From Rostratula benghalensis (Eukaryota; Chordata; Aves; Charadriiformes; Rostratulidae): a stretch of 64,000 bases of DNA. Shown in pieces: positions 50,701-64,000 of this stretch. Under the pieces are notes generated by a model, which saw only the letters and a program-made list of their open reading frames with translations, was not told the DNA's origin and did no database searches. The stretch covers positions 2,687,464 through 2,751,463 of the forward strand of contig VXAI01000021.1 in assembly GCA_013399305.1 (NCBI GenBank), in the 5' to 3' direction. The position numbers were made by a program, and so were the translations under genes. The first letter of the stretch is position 1. Each line of letters starts with the position of its first letter.

Positions 50701-53700
50701 GGCTTAAATTGCTGTTTAAACTGCAACTTTTAAAATGCTATTTTAATGTGAGCACTATACTGTAGAAGAAGCAAATTACTGTGGGGGAAGTATTTAAGCA
50801 ATGCATAAAGATGCAGATCACTACAATATTTCACTTTGGCCTTCGGGATGTTTAATTTTCTGTTTCTCCATTTGTATAAATTTTTCCATGAGGTTATGTG
50901 AGGCACATCAATAAAAACCGAGAGCTTTCACAGTAGTTGTTGCTATAGTTACATGGTGCAGCTCTTAGCCTCCTGCACAGAAAGTAAACCACCTGCAATT
51001 CCTTAAAATTCTTTATAGGCAGAGAAGGATTGAAAGAGACAGTACTGGTGTGCAGGTACAGAGCAAATTCTAGGTTGCTCTGATATCTTTGCAGCTAATG
51101 CTGTCTTCATGCACTGGTCTGCAGAAATGCTTTATGGATGAAGACAGCATAGAAAGGGGGCAAAAGATATCCTAAGGCGCTGCATGTAGAAAATGGAAGA
51201 TAAGAAATAAGTACCAAAACAAACTAAAAAGAACCTAATTTTATAGCATATCTCAGCTGCAGGAAAAGAGGGACTAAGTTGCCTTTTACAGTCCTCTGAG
51301 CCGTACCCTTCCTGCTGCCCCTGTCTCGACTCCACAATTCGGTGCCTAATCCTCAGGGTCTGTGCAGCACAAATGTCAAAATCAACACAGACTCTTAAGA
51401 ATAACTTCTTGTCTCACCAGATCTCATACATTCGGGAACCCTAAAATGGATTTTAAGATGGTTTCTATGCACTGAACTTACTTAACAGAATTCTACTTTC
51501 ACTATGTGTTACTGTCGTTTCTCTTTCCTATATGGCCATTAATTTAAGGATTTGGTATGAAATGTTGCTACAAACCATAGACTTTTTAAATCTTCCCTGG
51601 AACAGACAAGTATACCTGATCTGTAGATGGGGAACCAAAAGAACTGAGGAGCATTTGCTTGTGGAATTGCTCTGTGAAGACAACCTATAAAAAGTCATCT
51701 TTACCTTCACGATTCCTTGCCATGAGTTCTTTTTATGACTGAATAAAGTAGGACGGGTTTATTTCATATCAGTCACCATGTGAGAAGGGACAGTTAAGTA
51801 AGTGCATGATGTCTCATCTTATGTTAAATTTGAATGTTCATTTTTCAACTTTGTTCTAAATATACAGTGAAGATTCCAGGACCCAATAACGCCTTCACCG
51901 CAGAGTTTTTATTAACTTTTTTCTTAAATTCCAGATTTACAAAGCAATGTGAATTTAATCTCATGGATGATTAAATAAAAGAGATTTTTAGAATTTTTTC
52001 ATTATTTGTCTTCATTACACAACATCCATGGGCTCAGGGTGAGATCAGACCATGTAGTAGACAAGGCAGTGAAAGGTGTTGCCTGGCCTAAAGAGATAAT
52101 TATATTAATAGCTAAAATAGTCAATAAATAGTGGGAAAGCCTAGAAACAGCAGAGTTGTTGAGCAGCCTTTGGCAAGGAATGCAAGCAGTACTCAGGTTT
52201 AGTCTCCTGCTGCCTGCTGCTTGTGATGGGTTTTTGCTTTGTGTGGGGTAATTCTCCCTCTATAATGAGAAGAAATTAGTCATGACTCAGGTTTTTGCTC
52301 TCAACTGCAGTCAAAGTTTTTTCCGCATGGCCTTCTCTCATTTCAAGGAGAAGCAATTGGTCCCCTTGAGTTTCCCATCAAGGCTTGCCTTTGCTGCTTA
52401 AATCCTGTTAAGGCCTTTGCCGATTACCAGTTGGAGAAGCAGCTCTGAATCTGTCCATGTAGTCAGCCTGAAGGAGAACTGGTTACCTAATCACATTGTC
52501 AGTGAAGTAATTTTTTGCACCTCCTTGGGTCTAGCCAGTGCACACTGACATGAGACTGAATAACTTAGATTGCCTTGTGGGTGAAAAGTTGTGGTCACTG
52601 TCATGGTAGTCAAATGAAATCTTCAAAAGTAGAATTACACTTTGGAAGTAATACAAAGTTGTTATTGTTTAATTGTCCTCTGGAGAGCCAAAAAATTTCT
52701 CAGTAACTAAAGCATCCAAAAAGTGTCTTGCAGAGAGAGCAAGACATATTTCTGCCTGCAAGAGCTGTGGGAGCTTTCTAAAATAAAAAAATCCAACCAA
52801 ACACCCCATCACTACTACCTTAATAAAAAAAAAGAATGAAATAAAGTGGTGTGGGAACTGTAGAAGATTTAATTAGAAGGATCTCCTAAGAAACTACTGA
52901 AAAGGATAGCCTTTCAAGCTGGAAAGGAAAACGTTCTGTCAACAACCATTCAGCCATACACATTGGCTAGGAGAGAAGGTATTAAAAATCAGAGCTGCTG
53001 AAATTAATGGAACCATAGTTCAAGACAATTATTTAAAGACCGTTCTAAACAATAAAGAGCTAATACACATAAAAATAATTCCAATTTTCTAAGAAATTAC
53101 TGAAGTATAATGTTTTTCTTCCATAGTAATAGGCATTCTCATGCAGAAATTGGGGACAAATTTAATCCATCAGGTACTTGAATAAACTTATGAAGTCCCC
53201 TTTAAATTTAGTCATACACAACTTCACTGCCTTTGAATCAAGACTTTGCTTTTTTCCCTTTCCATAGTGTAGATTTGATCCAGCTAGATACCAAAGATGC
53301 AATGAAACTGTAAAAACAGAGTGTGGTGTTTACTGAAGTGGCATCTAATGCAGTGCTGTTCATCATGCTGTAGAAGGTTTTGTTAACTGTTAAACATTTT
53401 GAGTTGTCTCTGTATAAATAACATTTTGGAAAATTAGTTTACATCTGTATTCTGCAAATTGTTTAAAAGTCTTTGGGACACTTGAGATCTCAGTGGGTTT
53501 CTGATTTTGCCTTTGAAGTATCCAATTTTTAGAAAGCTCAATGTCTTCTGAAAACAATTTTGTTAAGCAGTTTGGGCTGGGCAGCTAGGGCAAGATTTGT
53601 CTTCTTTAAGCTATGTCTGAGCTAGTCAGGTATCTGTAGGCAGTGGAGAGGAAGAGAAGGGTGAAAGGGTGGTTCAAGGATTCTTTTGAATTCTGGTATT

Positions 53701-55254
53701 TGTCTTGGATGAGATGAATCCCACTCTGAAAGTGCCTGTTTGTCTCTGGAGTATGAAGTGAGTTAGGTGCCTAAGTGAAGGATGCGTAGGTGCATACGTA
53801 TGTACGTACTTGTAAGTAGATGCACCGTAGATGTTTTGGACTTAGGCAAATTGCATCCCACTTCCAGAAACTGAGGTTCTCCAAATCTGGCATCTCTAGA
53901 GGGATGTGTGCAGAAAAAGAAATCACGTTATGTGTTGCTATTAATGCAAGGTCCAAAGGCATGAAATCTGTTAGGCAAAGAGTTCTGCAAAAGACAGCCA
54001 GGCCTCAGGCAGGCATTACTGGCTGCAAAGGGTGATGCAGTGAGATGTGAGTGGGTACCAAAGCAGTGGCAAAGGGGCAGTGCATCTTTGAGTTTGAAAT
54101 TTGTGTTGCTTCACTGTTGAAAAACTTTTTTTACTATTTGGACTAAACTCTCTCTAGCAACAGCCAAGATGCTGGTTTCTTCTTAAATCTACCTATGTAG
54201 AAACTAGATACAGGTCTCCTCTATTTGCCTCTGCAAGATCCATAATTACATAAATGTTTTCTGTAGAGTACGTGTCTGCATATGTGTATATGTACATACA
54301 AATACTTTACAAACATACATGTTAAGTATAGTATTACCAGTTGTGTTGTAATTCTTTTTACTCTCTTTTTCTGGACAGTAAATTGATCGAGATAATGAGT
54401 GGCTCTGGTTATCTTAAAATACCTTTACCTGTTTGGTTTCTGTATCCTCTGTAGTATTTTTAAATCAAGGTTATGGTCTTTATTTTTAAGCTTTCATTTT
54501 CTAAAGTTATATGGAGGGCTTTAAAATGCTGATAATAGCCAAAAAAAAAAGCCTCTCATTTGGGTAAGGATAGCATTTTTAAGTGTTTGAACAGTTTGAG
54601 AACATGAGTCACTTCTGCAAAGTTGATTGGACACTTTAAATTCTTATTCTTGCAATGCCTATTTCTGGGTAGATTTAAGAAGCCTCCAGGGCCAAGAGAA
54701 TGGCATTTTGGATCACCCATGAATAGAGACAGTTCTGTTAGTAAGTAATCTTGAATAGTAAAGTTCTCTCAGCTGTACTGTACAAGATATATTTTCATTA
54801 TTGGTATTCAGCAGGTTTGAAGTTATCACAAGACCTTTGAAAAGGAGTCAGAGAAAGTTTTAAAGTTGTTTAAGGAGACGTCTCAACATTTCTGGCTTTT
54901 TTGTCTTCATATTTGGTTGTTCTGTTTTCCAGTAAAGAGAAAATTCAGCTTCTCTTATACTCACTCATATTGCAGGTTAGTGAGAACTACTTTATATAGT
55001 ATTCATTTGTTTGTATGTTCTAGATGTAGTCCTGTGGACATGCACGCATGTCATGTATTGCTTTTTTCTCTGCAAACTGAAGCTTCCTGTTTCACCATGC
55101 ATTTGAATTGATTTCATATTTTACACTGTTTTCTCAGTATATTACCCATAACTTAAAAACCTTTCACAATACTCGTTATCTTTGAGAGTAATGATAAATA
55201 TTTGTCATAATGGCAAATGTGGTCTTAAATCTTAACTAATTCTTTTCTCTCTAG
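47704..55254. other. Unique AT-rich non-coding DNA
   Basis: No repeat family or gene recognised in 7.5 kb. The minus frame 49411-48938 (157 codons) begins at an ATG and stays open through AT-rich sequence but shows no domain I know. Numerous A/T runs and a weak AT/TG-rich patch near 54280-54310 are present. Confidence 0.55.
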
Positions 55255-55365
55255 GTTGGTTTCTATAGCTGCTCCTACTCTGTGATTAACCTAGTGCCAA
55301 TTGTAAGACAGAAGCAGCTGGCTTTCTTCATGGACACAGGGAAGAACAGTGTGGCCAATGCATGA
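55255..55365 (+). other. Weak candidate terminal coding exon
   Basis: The sequence TTCTTTTCTCTCTAG at 55240-55254 is a good splice-acceptor match. The frame starting at the next base reads VGFYSCSYSVINLVPIVRQK and on to a TGA at 55363-55365, 36 residues in total. The composition is protein-like, but I recognise no family, know of no upstream exon, and see no strong polyadenylation signal nearby. A second acceptor-like site with an open frame (VSGSHSSSTIVPDIP) follows at about 55529. Chance remains the more likely explanation. Confidence 0.15.
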
Positions 55366-58300
55366 AAGGGACCCCATATTTTCAGTGTTTCCACTTTATT
55401 TTCCATGAGGAAAACAAAGCTCTTGAAGTCTTAATTTTGTCAAATATCCTTTCAGAGATAGAGCATGGGGCAGGAGTGTCTGTGTGTTGTGTTTTGTTTT
55501 TATTCTCAAGAATGCTTTGTATTGCAGGTTTCTGGCAGTCATAGTTCTTCCACAATAGTGCCAGATATTCCTGTCTTGATTCCAGCTAGTTTCCTCTTCT
55601 CCCTGAGGTTATGCAGGGGATCAGATGGGATAGCGCCAAACGGCATCTCAGGGACCCAGCTTGCATTGTCCATTCTGGTCCTCTAACCTTCTGGAGCTGG
55701 CGTGGCGCCTCTGAATCCCTCTGTCCATCGGCTGTTCTTCCTGTCACTATGCCAAAGACAGATTTTACTTTCCAACCTCAAATCCCTGCACCTGATGCAT
55801 GAAATGCTGTTTTCACGATGGCTATTTTGCCAGGCTCCAGAAAAATGTGCAAGAGCAAAAACTTTAGGAAAAGATCTCTGCATTATTAATTGTAGGAGCT
55901 CTTAATGTCAAAACAGTCTTTTGTGCTTCCCTTCTTCCAAGGACTGATTTGATACATTCCCTCTACCTAAGGAACTGCCCTCAATTCAAAATTCAGGTGC
56001 ATCTTACATTGATGGAGACAAGGTGGTGGGTGTCCCCAAAATGTACTTTGAACCCTTTGCAGTGGAAATGTTGTTTGCCTTCCTAATCAGAACAACTCAA
56101 ATGGTGTCACTTGGCACCCATTGGCATCGCAAATTCTGTCTGCATTTCTTTCCCAGCCACTTCCCTTGCTCACTTCTAGGGAAGATTAGTGCAGGGGCAG
56201 TGTGAAGAGTAAGCATATTGGACATCTGACTCAAAGAGCAGGCTGAAGGTAGAAGTTTGGAGATGCTGTTGCTGCAGCCCTGATTAAATGGCCTGAGTTT
56301 GTAAAAAGTGTGATATGTTCTCCATTCCACTGGAGGGCTAGGGTCTCTTTAGCCCTGTGTTGTTGCTTGAAATGCTTGGGTTTTGCCAGCTCAGTATTGA
56401 AATTCAACAACTCTTTTTTACAAAAAGAACTATAGGTTTGTAATTAAATAGTTTAATGAATAAAAGTAAAGGAGAATAGTGTGAAATTTGTCCATACAGA
56501 TACAAAAAGTTAGAAGTTAGCACGCTGTCCTTTACGTCTTGCCCAGAATTTCTGTTCTGAACCAGAAAAATATGTAAAAGTCTGTCTTTATCTAAGCAAA
56601 GTAGTCTTTCCTTTTAACAGATATTGATGGCAAAACTCTTCCTTTACTTAATATGAACAAGCAGTTCCTCAGACTTCACTCAACAGTCACATATGATCTT
56701 GAACTGGTGTTTGGAGAAACAGATTCAATCCTGCCTTCTGAGCACTTACTTTATTGAAGCTCTCTGCTTTGATTCTCTTCCTGATAATTTTTAATTCTTA
56801 TGGTATGGTGCTTATTTTTCAACTATACCTGCAAAGCCTATTCTCACACTACTTCTTTTATATCCAATATTGACTGTTAGCTTATTTTTTTCCAGAACAC
56901 TTACTAAAATAAAACAATGTTGCTTTAAAAGTGCAGCTGAAAAAATACAGGAGTTATTCCAAAGATCCTGGTCTTTCTGGTTCCATGGGAAAGGAAAGAA
57001 AATTTGTCTCCCCTCTGGTAAACATTATTTGGCTTCTGATTTTGCATAAATTTCTTGACTGGGTGATATAGCTAAAGTTTCCCATTTTTCTTCTAACTTT
57101 TAAGAAATGGGAAGAGCTAGAGCACTTTACGGTAGGCTCTGAAAACCCCCTCTGAAATCAGAGAATGAATTTTGTTTTTCTTTCTTTCATTGTTTGTCAC
57201 AGCTTTGTCAGCTATCTGTTTTCTTCTTTAAAAGGGATGCCATTAGTTCACAGAACTATGTTACATGAGATAGAGGGCAGTGATGGGTTTAAGTTGCAGC
57301 AATGTAAATGTGGAGATATTACCAAGTGATTTACTTTTTGCCCTTTTTCTAAGTGTTCAAATGACTGAACCATTGATGCATGTGAGTAGATCTGGAGTTA
57401 CCTCATTTAGACCTCAACACAGTGGTGAGCATAAGTATCCCTATAACAATAGGCACAAAAACTGAGAGAGACGAGGCACATGACCCATAGGAGTTTATTG
57501 GATGTGCGCTTGCACTACAGTACAGTGTGGTATAGGCACACTGGAACCAAATACAAGTAGGTGAACTCAAGTACAACAGTTGCAGCACAGAGGAAATGTC
57601 ATCCACAAATCCTGCCCAGAAAGGAGGGTCAGTGCTTCCTGAACTCTGACTACAGCTATGCCAGAGCTTGTATTGAGCTAGGTATTTTAAAGCTGTCATG
57701 GGTATACATGTATTATAGTACTGTCACTGTTAAAACTGCACTGTGACACTTGCAGGGGAGCCATCATCTGAGCAATTGTATTACGCTAAGAGTACAATTT
57801 GAGACTTTGCAAAGTAAGGCATCCTAATAACATCACTGCTGAGTTGCAACTACTTTTGTTCTGAGGCAATGTTCGCGTAGCTGTGAGAAAATCTACTAGT
57901 TCAATCAGTAAGAAGGAAATGGAGGAACTCAATGACCACCTGTTCTGCTGATTTTTCTCTTTGCACTTCCAACACTTTAGCTTGTGACTTCTGGATTTCA
58001 CCTCAGATTACTTGTTAAGCATAGGAAAAAAGCCCTCACTTGTTAAATATCAAAAAGCATTTTTTTTAGACTCCACCCAGCAGTAATGCACATTCATATT
58101 GTGTCTTGAAACTTGGCCAAAATGCAGTCTTGGAATTGATAAGGGAAAACGAAAGGGAAAAGGTCCAAAATAAAGCCCATTTAAACACAAAGCTATTTTA
58201 CAGAAGATGTCCATGTGGGAGGTTTACACATTTCACTTCTTGGTTCTGAGTTAGAGAATTGTGTTCTGCAGAAGAGGACACCTTCAGAAACAAACTCCAG

Positions 58301-60215
58301 AACGAAACACTCACTTTTCTTAAGTGCAAACAGCCCTTCAAGGGAAGAAAATAGCAGTCAGATAAGAAGAGATTGTAGGTAAATGTGACCACATGGAATA
58401 TCTTTTTGCCTTTTGTTGTATTATGTATTTTTTATAAGCTGCCAAGGACTGACAACCGTATATAGCCTAGTCTGTATGATCACCTTAAAACTCTGTACTT
58501 GTAAATAGACCAATGTATGTTGCAGAGTTGCTGTATAAAATGTGTTATACACCAAAGCATTTCCAAAATATTCTTTTCCAAGCTAGCTGCTCTTTCTTGA
58601 GGAGAAAGTTCCTGTGAGCCCAGTGAGGTCTCTTGTTTCTGACTTCAGCCACCAAAGTAGTAGGAGGAAGCACCTTTTCACCTGCATGTTGCTGCTCATC
58701 TTGCCATCTGTACTTCTCCTGCTTTATGATTTGCTTAGTGCTCTGAAAGCTACATGTAGTACCGTAATGCAGTTTGAGGGGTTTGTCAGATGCTTGCTTC
58801 TGCATTCATCACTGAACTTTTTTCATCTGTTATTTATTTCTAGGCCTCTGCTGAAGATGGCCTTCAATTCTAGGTCTAGGTTGTAATGTTCTAGGTCAGA
58901 ATGAATCACAACTGTCCCCTCCTTTTATTTATATAATCATTTACATGAGTTCAAAGTGTGTGTAAATTTGCAATGGTAATGCTTCGTACCCAGAATACAT
59001 TGGAGCAAATGGCCATGGCACCATATGGTTCAATGGGATGCTTGAATGACTTGCACCCTTTTAGATGTGCTTTGACATACTGCTTCATCCATTTTATTTT
59101 GCATGGATGACCACTTACTAAGCACTTAGTGTAAGGTGTTTTCTATATGTTCTGTTTCACATCATATAGCGGGTCATGAGACTGCAGTCTCTGACTCTGT
59201 GATGAGATCATGATTGTCTAGCTCTGGTCATCCAAAGTTAAAGCACTGTGACACGTTTAATGCCTATCATTTTGAGAGACAGGGATCTACGTTCTGAATG
59301 AATGTCACTCTCTGTTATGCCTGATATTCTGATGGAGCAGACATTAGTGCCACATTCAGAGCTTCAAGAAAAATCTCTCCATTAACTAATTTCTCTCGGG
59401 TACTTTTGTCCTGTACTGAGAGCAAAATTTAAAGATTTTCTTGTCTTCTACAGGTGTAAAAAAAAGCATCTTTAATGCTTAATCCTCTCTGCACTGCAGC
59501 TGCTTCATGTATGATGTAATCCTCATGTATTGTCAGTGGACCAGATACGTTCAGTCTTGCACAGAGTCGTGAGCCCAGGTTTTGTTCTGTGTTGAGGTGG
59601 AGACGCTTTCCTGTTGGGAAGGAATTGACATGTTTGAGTAAAACCAAGAGAAAAACATTGTGCAGCACCCATGAACTTTAGTTATAATAAGTATCATTTA
59701 TGTTTCCCCATGAAAACAGAAATGTGAACAATTAATCCTTGTGATAGATTTCTCTCCTTGCTACCTACATACAGCAAAGCAAGTATCTCCATTTTACAGG
59801 ACTTATTTTATCATGGAAACTGTAAAGGTGCAGTGCCTTAAGAAAACTGTAGTTTCAAGAAGGTTGTTTCTAAATCCTAGGTTATGGTTTTGCGAATTTC
59901 TTCCTCATGTTTTTGTCTTTAAAATGGCAATGCACACCTGAGAAGGAAGAAGTCACTGTAAACTACCCTGAATGCTAACCTAAACCTTGGCTTGTTTGAT
60001 GTAATGTGAAATGATTCTTTTAAACAGGTGCATATTAATTTGTGCAGTGAGCCACTTGGCTTCTGCTTTGAAGTGCCCTGTGAGAAGAGAACAAAATTTC
60101 TATTGTTATTATGTATGAGTAAGACAGCACTACCTCTAGTGTATGGGCTCAGTTATTTGCCTGATGCTTAAAACCGTGCACAGGAAAACGCATGTTTGTA
60201 TGAAACTGCTAAGGC
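55366..60215. other. Unique non-coding DNA
   Basis: A slightly G+C-richer patch at 55450-55860 contains several overlapping short frames on both strands. The rest is AT-rich. No gene, repeat family or RNA is recognised. Confidence 0.5.

Positions 60216-60244
<29 letters not shown>
60216..60244 (+). repeat. Interrupted T tract (T9-C-T19)
   Basis: A 29-nt pyrimidine run with a single C interruption. It is followed by AAGTGC rather than an AG-exon boundary, so it is noted only as a simple repeat. Confidence 0.8.
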
Positions 60245-60246
<2 letters not shown>

Positions 60247-63231
60247 GTGCCATTCTTACTGTATCTTTCCCTTCTTCTGTGCATTGCCATATTGTGGACT
60301 CTCTCTCCACATCCAGTTTTCAGGCTGTGCCAGATGTGCTACATTGCCCTTCACTGCACACTCAGAAATTGTATTATCATAAACATGATTCCTCCCCCTT
60401 CCCATTTTGTACCTCTTGGCTATTCATATGCTATGGAAATGAGGCTACAAGAGATTAGATGTGCTCTGTACTGCTCTTATGTTTGTCATTTGTAGTATAG
60501 ATGTTGAAGGAGAAATTAGAAATTGGACTTTCCAAATGAAATTAATTTCAAATGAGATGTGTAGCCTTATTGCTCCATTTTACAGTACTTCACATATCAC
60601 TGTTGCTCCCTAAGCCATGTTAGGCATCTTGTATTACTCGAGTTGACTTTCTGACTCTCTTCAATAGTTGTAATATTGTAAATGCATATTTTGATAGTTG
60701 GGTTGAGATCCTGACCCAGTTTGAAGGCCCTGCAGTATTATGCAATATGCACGTATAGGCAGAGAGAAGGTTTGGTTAACGAGACAGTGCTTCTGCTGTT
60801 AAAAAGTAGTAATTCACAGAAGATACTGGTTTAGAGCACCAAGTCAGAGAAGTCCATATCATGCAGGCTTCACGTGTTTGTAAGGATTAGCTGTTTAAGG
60901 CCATTGGGAGTTTTTCTTTCCAGGTACCAGGATTGACCACAGACATGTGACCCAAAGTCATCTGATTCTTCACTTCTGTTAAAACCATTGCTGGGGAAGG
61001 GGCTGAGTGGTCTAGGTCTGCTGTCTGGGGAGAGCAGATAATGGTGTGAAGGTGGAGCAAGGACAGATTGTTTATTGGAGGCTAACTTTGAAATCAGCAT
61101 GTCTTTAGTACCATGACTTTGTACTTAATATCAAAGATCTATGTTGTTTCCTATCTGTACATTGTGTTAGCACTGCCATGGCTGTGATTTTTATCCAGCT
61201 TTCTCACTATAAAGTCAGATGCGCATTTCTGAGGGCTGTGGTCCTGAGCAACTGCAGCAGCAATTTGATGGGTTGCCTGGAGTCCACAACAGCTTAGTCC
61301 TGGAAAATATGGTTGTAAATGTAGCTCCATAATAAAACTGGCACTGTATGAATCTCTCAAGTTTCTGCTTTTGGAGATACCATACAGTGTCTGGGCATCA
61401 TGTCATTTTATATGCCATTTACCAATCTTTGCCAGTCCTGTTTTGCAGAATGCTTAGGCTTCCCTCTTAGTTAATAATGTGGTGTTGTTTTACGTCACAC
61501 TCTGGATTACCAGATGTCCTGAAAATGTAAAAAGACGTATTCGCTTGTGTTTTACAAATCCTTGGGAAGCGTATGGTCTAAATCTCCTTCGATGTAGTGT
61601 GACGTTGTTGTTGAATGCTTTCAAATAGCCGAGGGATTGGCTGAGACACCTGAATTTTGTTCATGGTCCAGCCCTCATGGTGTTTAAAGACTTGCCTGAT
61701 CTGATCTCTTGCCTGTTGTAACTTTATCTGTAACCATCTGTAGTACTAATTTAAGGTTAAAAAAAAAAAAAAAGCACAGAGCCTATCAGAGCCTATACAG
61801 TAGAGTTGTGCTAAAACATTTTAATGGAACCTTAAAATATGAAGCTGCCTGTTCAATGTTTTGGCTTCAAGGTAATTGGATTGGCTTTACAGACAATTTC
61901 TGTTTGTGCAATTGGAAGAGTGGGAGAGGAGAAGCACAAGAGAAGAAAGCTTTTAAAGATCTCAGTGATAAGCCCTCTGGGCACAGGCTGGCTTAGAAGC
62001 AGGCTGTAGCCTGAGCAGTGATGTTCATAGCTTCCTTGTTTCTAGTTTCCCTTGCTTTACCTTCAGATCAATTGTGAGGATGTGATTTATCATAACCTGT
62101 CTTCAGCTGTTTAAAACTGGTATGCCTAGGCTAAGACAATCACTTGGTCTCCCACTATAGTGAAATAGATTTGATTTTGACACCACAGTGTTTGGATAAG
62201 ATCAATTTCTTGTTGGAGAGATTTAGATGATTCCATTGGCTCTTGAGGAAAAAACAGAAGATGATGATCTGTAGCTAAATTGCTTGATTTTTAGGTGGCT
62301 GAAGTTAAGTGCAGTAAATCTCACCCAGAATATCTTATTTGCTAACATTCTGTTCTTCACATGAGAAGAATCAGTACTCAGAAAAGCAACTCTAAATCCT
62401 CTACTTTCTGCAGAATTCTGTCCACTGTCCAATAGTCTGCAGCTTTATTTTATCTAGAAGTACTTTTCACCAATTTAACCTATCTCTGCATTGTAGTTGT
62501 CACTTCAGTTACCTTGAAAAAAAACCTAGATGATTATTTCAAATAGAAGAGGGGCTGTAGTACCTTCTTGTTTTGTTTGACCAAACCAGGCAGATTTATT
62601 AAGGTGTTTTTTTCTCCCCACTTTTTGTATACTTAATGTCTGGGGGAAAAACCTGCTAGTCTTACTCTAGATTTTCATTTGCACGGCTAGTGAACTCAAG
62701 TAAAATTGCCTTGAGATTATGCTGTGCGAGTGCTGTGGTTTCATTTGTACTTCGAGTATTTATGTTTTAAAGGGAAAAGGTGAATGCAATGTATTATGCT
62801 GTTTCATTTAACCAGTAACATGATCAACTTTCCCTCCTCACCTCACCAAACACAAATCATTTGGTTTAAGAACATGCTATGATGCTTATTTTAAATTTAG
62901 TTAGAAGCAATTTGTGGCTGTATTAATATACATCATTCTAATGGTCTTTCATCCTGGGAAGGTCTGGCACAGACATAAAAATTGAATTTTCTCATGAAAG
63001 GATATAGGGCTGCTGGGTCTGTGTTGAGGTTTTTATCAGCAATGAACTGGGAATAGAAGCAATCAAAAAGAAAACAAGCAAAAAAAAAAAAAGGGGAGAA
63101 TATGGAAAAAGGATAAAGAATTGAAATTAAATGGTGCCCTTTGTCCAGAGGCTAGCCATTAGTTCCCATTAATGAAGGCCTCTCCTTAACTCTGCTTCTG
63201 TGATGTTCCTTCTATCTCATTTTTTTAATAG
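60245..63231. other. Unique non-coding DNA with poly(A) tracts
   Basis: Contains A15 at 61759-61773 and A13 at 63080-63092. Neither has recognisable retroposed sequence upstream. Open frames stay under 96 codons without domains. Confidence 0.5.
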
Positions 63232-63792
63232 GTGCTTCGTTATCTTCAATTTTCATTGGATTCAACTTCTGTGCCAGCAATTCACATAGCTGCTCGTTCC
63301 CTCCTAGCCAATGTCACCACAGTCATTTTGCCTAGCCCTCCTCCAAGTTTTGTTAATATGTTATTAGAAAAAATTGGACTTTCTGTGTTTTCTGCAAGTT
63401 CTGTTTTCTCTGACACAAATCTAGCATCTGACTTTTTTATGTACGAACTTTTCTTTAAATCTTCTGCAGGCAGATGTGGTATGGTCTACCCTTGTGTTTT
63501 CACAACAGTAACTCTCTGCCTTTTAGCTTTCCTGACTTCTGACTTCATAGTGATAAGAATACTTTCTGTGGCCTGTCATTCTGTATTTGTCAGCTGCCCT
63601 TTCATCCTTTCAGATTTCTGTCTGGTTCTCCATATATGTATGAGGTATTTTGGTATAAGACCATTCATAAATCCTAGTTACTCCCTCTTTTTCTTCTCAG
63701 CCAGCTCCAGTAATCTTGAAGGTCACTGGAGTCATGCAGAAAGATCTATTTGGAGGCCTTTCTACATGCTTGGAGAATTAAAGGCTCAGTGA
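63232..63792 (+). other. Weak candidate exon, 186-codon open frame
   Basis: A pyrimidine-rich run and TTTTTTTAATAG end at 63231, and the TAG is also the in-frame stop that opens this frame. The next base starts 186 open codons, the longest open frame in the window. The first 27 residues begin VLRYLQFSLDSTSVPAIHI and continue AARSLLAN, which has the look of a helical (HEAT/ARM-like) repeat. The remainder is rich in Phe, Ser, Leu and Ile, as expected from AT-rich non-coding DNA. Donor-like GAG|GTATTT lies near 63641-63649. A frame of this length is near the limit expected by chance in 64 kb. I cannot name a family. Confidence 0.18.
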
Positions 63793-63875
63793 TCCTTATT
63801 TTAGGGGAGATGTTCTTGTCTGTGGGTTTCCTAGCTTGTAAATATTTCTGTGATTTTTATTTTTTTCCCAAAAGA

Positions 63876-63945
63876 TCACAGAATCACAGAATATCAGGGA
63901 TTGGAAGGGACCTTGAAAGATCATCTAGTCCAATCCACCTGCCAG
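63876..63945 (-). mobile_element. CR1 LINE tail fragment, antisense
   Basis: The reverse-complemented CR1 3' terminus TCACAGAATCACAGAATATC is followed by AGGGATTGGAAGGGACCTTG and AAAGATCATCTAGTCCAATC. The match breaks off near 63945, so only the last 70 bp or so of the element are present. The GGGATTGGAAGGGACC form marks a CR1 subfamily different from the other copies here. Confidence 0.9.
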
Positions 63946-64000
63946 ATGTCATTTTGGTAGGTTAGTATTCTACTGCACTGTTTCTTTAAATATGTATTAT

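Noticed and set aside
52362..52384. Sequence around TTGGTCCCCTTGAG resembling the start of miR-133
   Set aside because: The match is limited to the TTGGTCCCCTT core. The rest differs and I see no complementary arm for a precursor hairpin.
59108..59150. CACTTACTAAGCACTTAGTG, reminiscent of a MIR-type SINE core
   Set aside because: Too short and interrupted to separate from chance by eye. It would need a profile search.

Overview
This window looks like non-coding nuclear DNA from a bird. It is AT-rich and repeat-poor for a vertebrate, and I recognise no protein-coding gene, tRNA, rRNA, CRISPR array or operon in it. The avian call rests on the repeats. There are eight CR1 non-LTR retrotransposon copies, most of them carrying the CR1 3' end and its short ATTCTATG-like terminal repeats, and no mammalian-type SINE or L1. 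There is also one LTR whose 3' terminus (TGTGGTGGGTTGACCC, read on the + strand) resembles an endogenous retroviral LTR family that I know from birds. A non-galliform (neoavian) species is my guess, held with low confidence.

Layout. 1-6.6 kb is unique AT-rich sequence holding one 26-bp near-identical pair. 6.57-8.45 kb is the longest repeat, an antisense CR1 with decayed reverse-transcriptase coding and a large internal deletion. 9.08-9.23 kb is a triplicated 38-bp unit followed by a pyrimidine tract. 9.2-24.3 kb is unique sequence with two small perfect hairpins. 24.32-25.22 kb is a G-rich patch followed by an antisense, probably solo, LTR. 25.2-30.9 kb is unique. 30.9-34.2 kb is a cluster of three sense-strand CR1 3' ends from at least two subfamilies. 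37.05-37.58 kb and 43.14-43.58 kb are an inverted pair of CR1 copies from one subfamily. 46.8 kb and 63.9 kb hold short CR1 tails. The rest of 43.6-64 kb is unique sequence with homopolymer tracts.

Function. The window is best read as intronic or intergenic DNA. Nearly all open frames are short and have the composition expected of chance frames in AT-rich DNA; several of the longer ones are CR1 or LTR sequence. Two stretches (55255-55365 and 63232-63792) begin exactly at good splice-acceptor-like sequences and stay open. They are offered only as weak exon candidates. I did not find a previously undescribed system. The findings below are structural curiosities graded accordingly.
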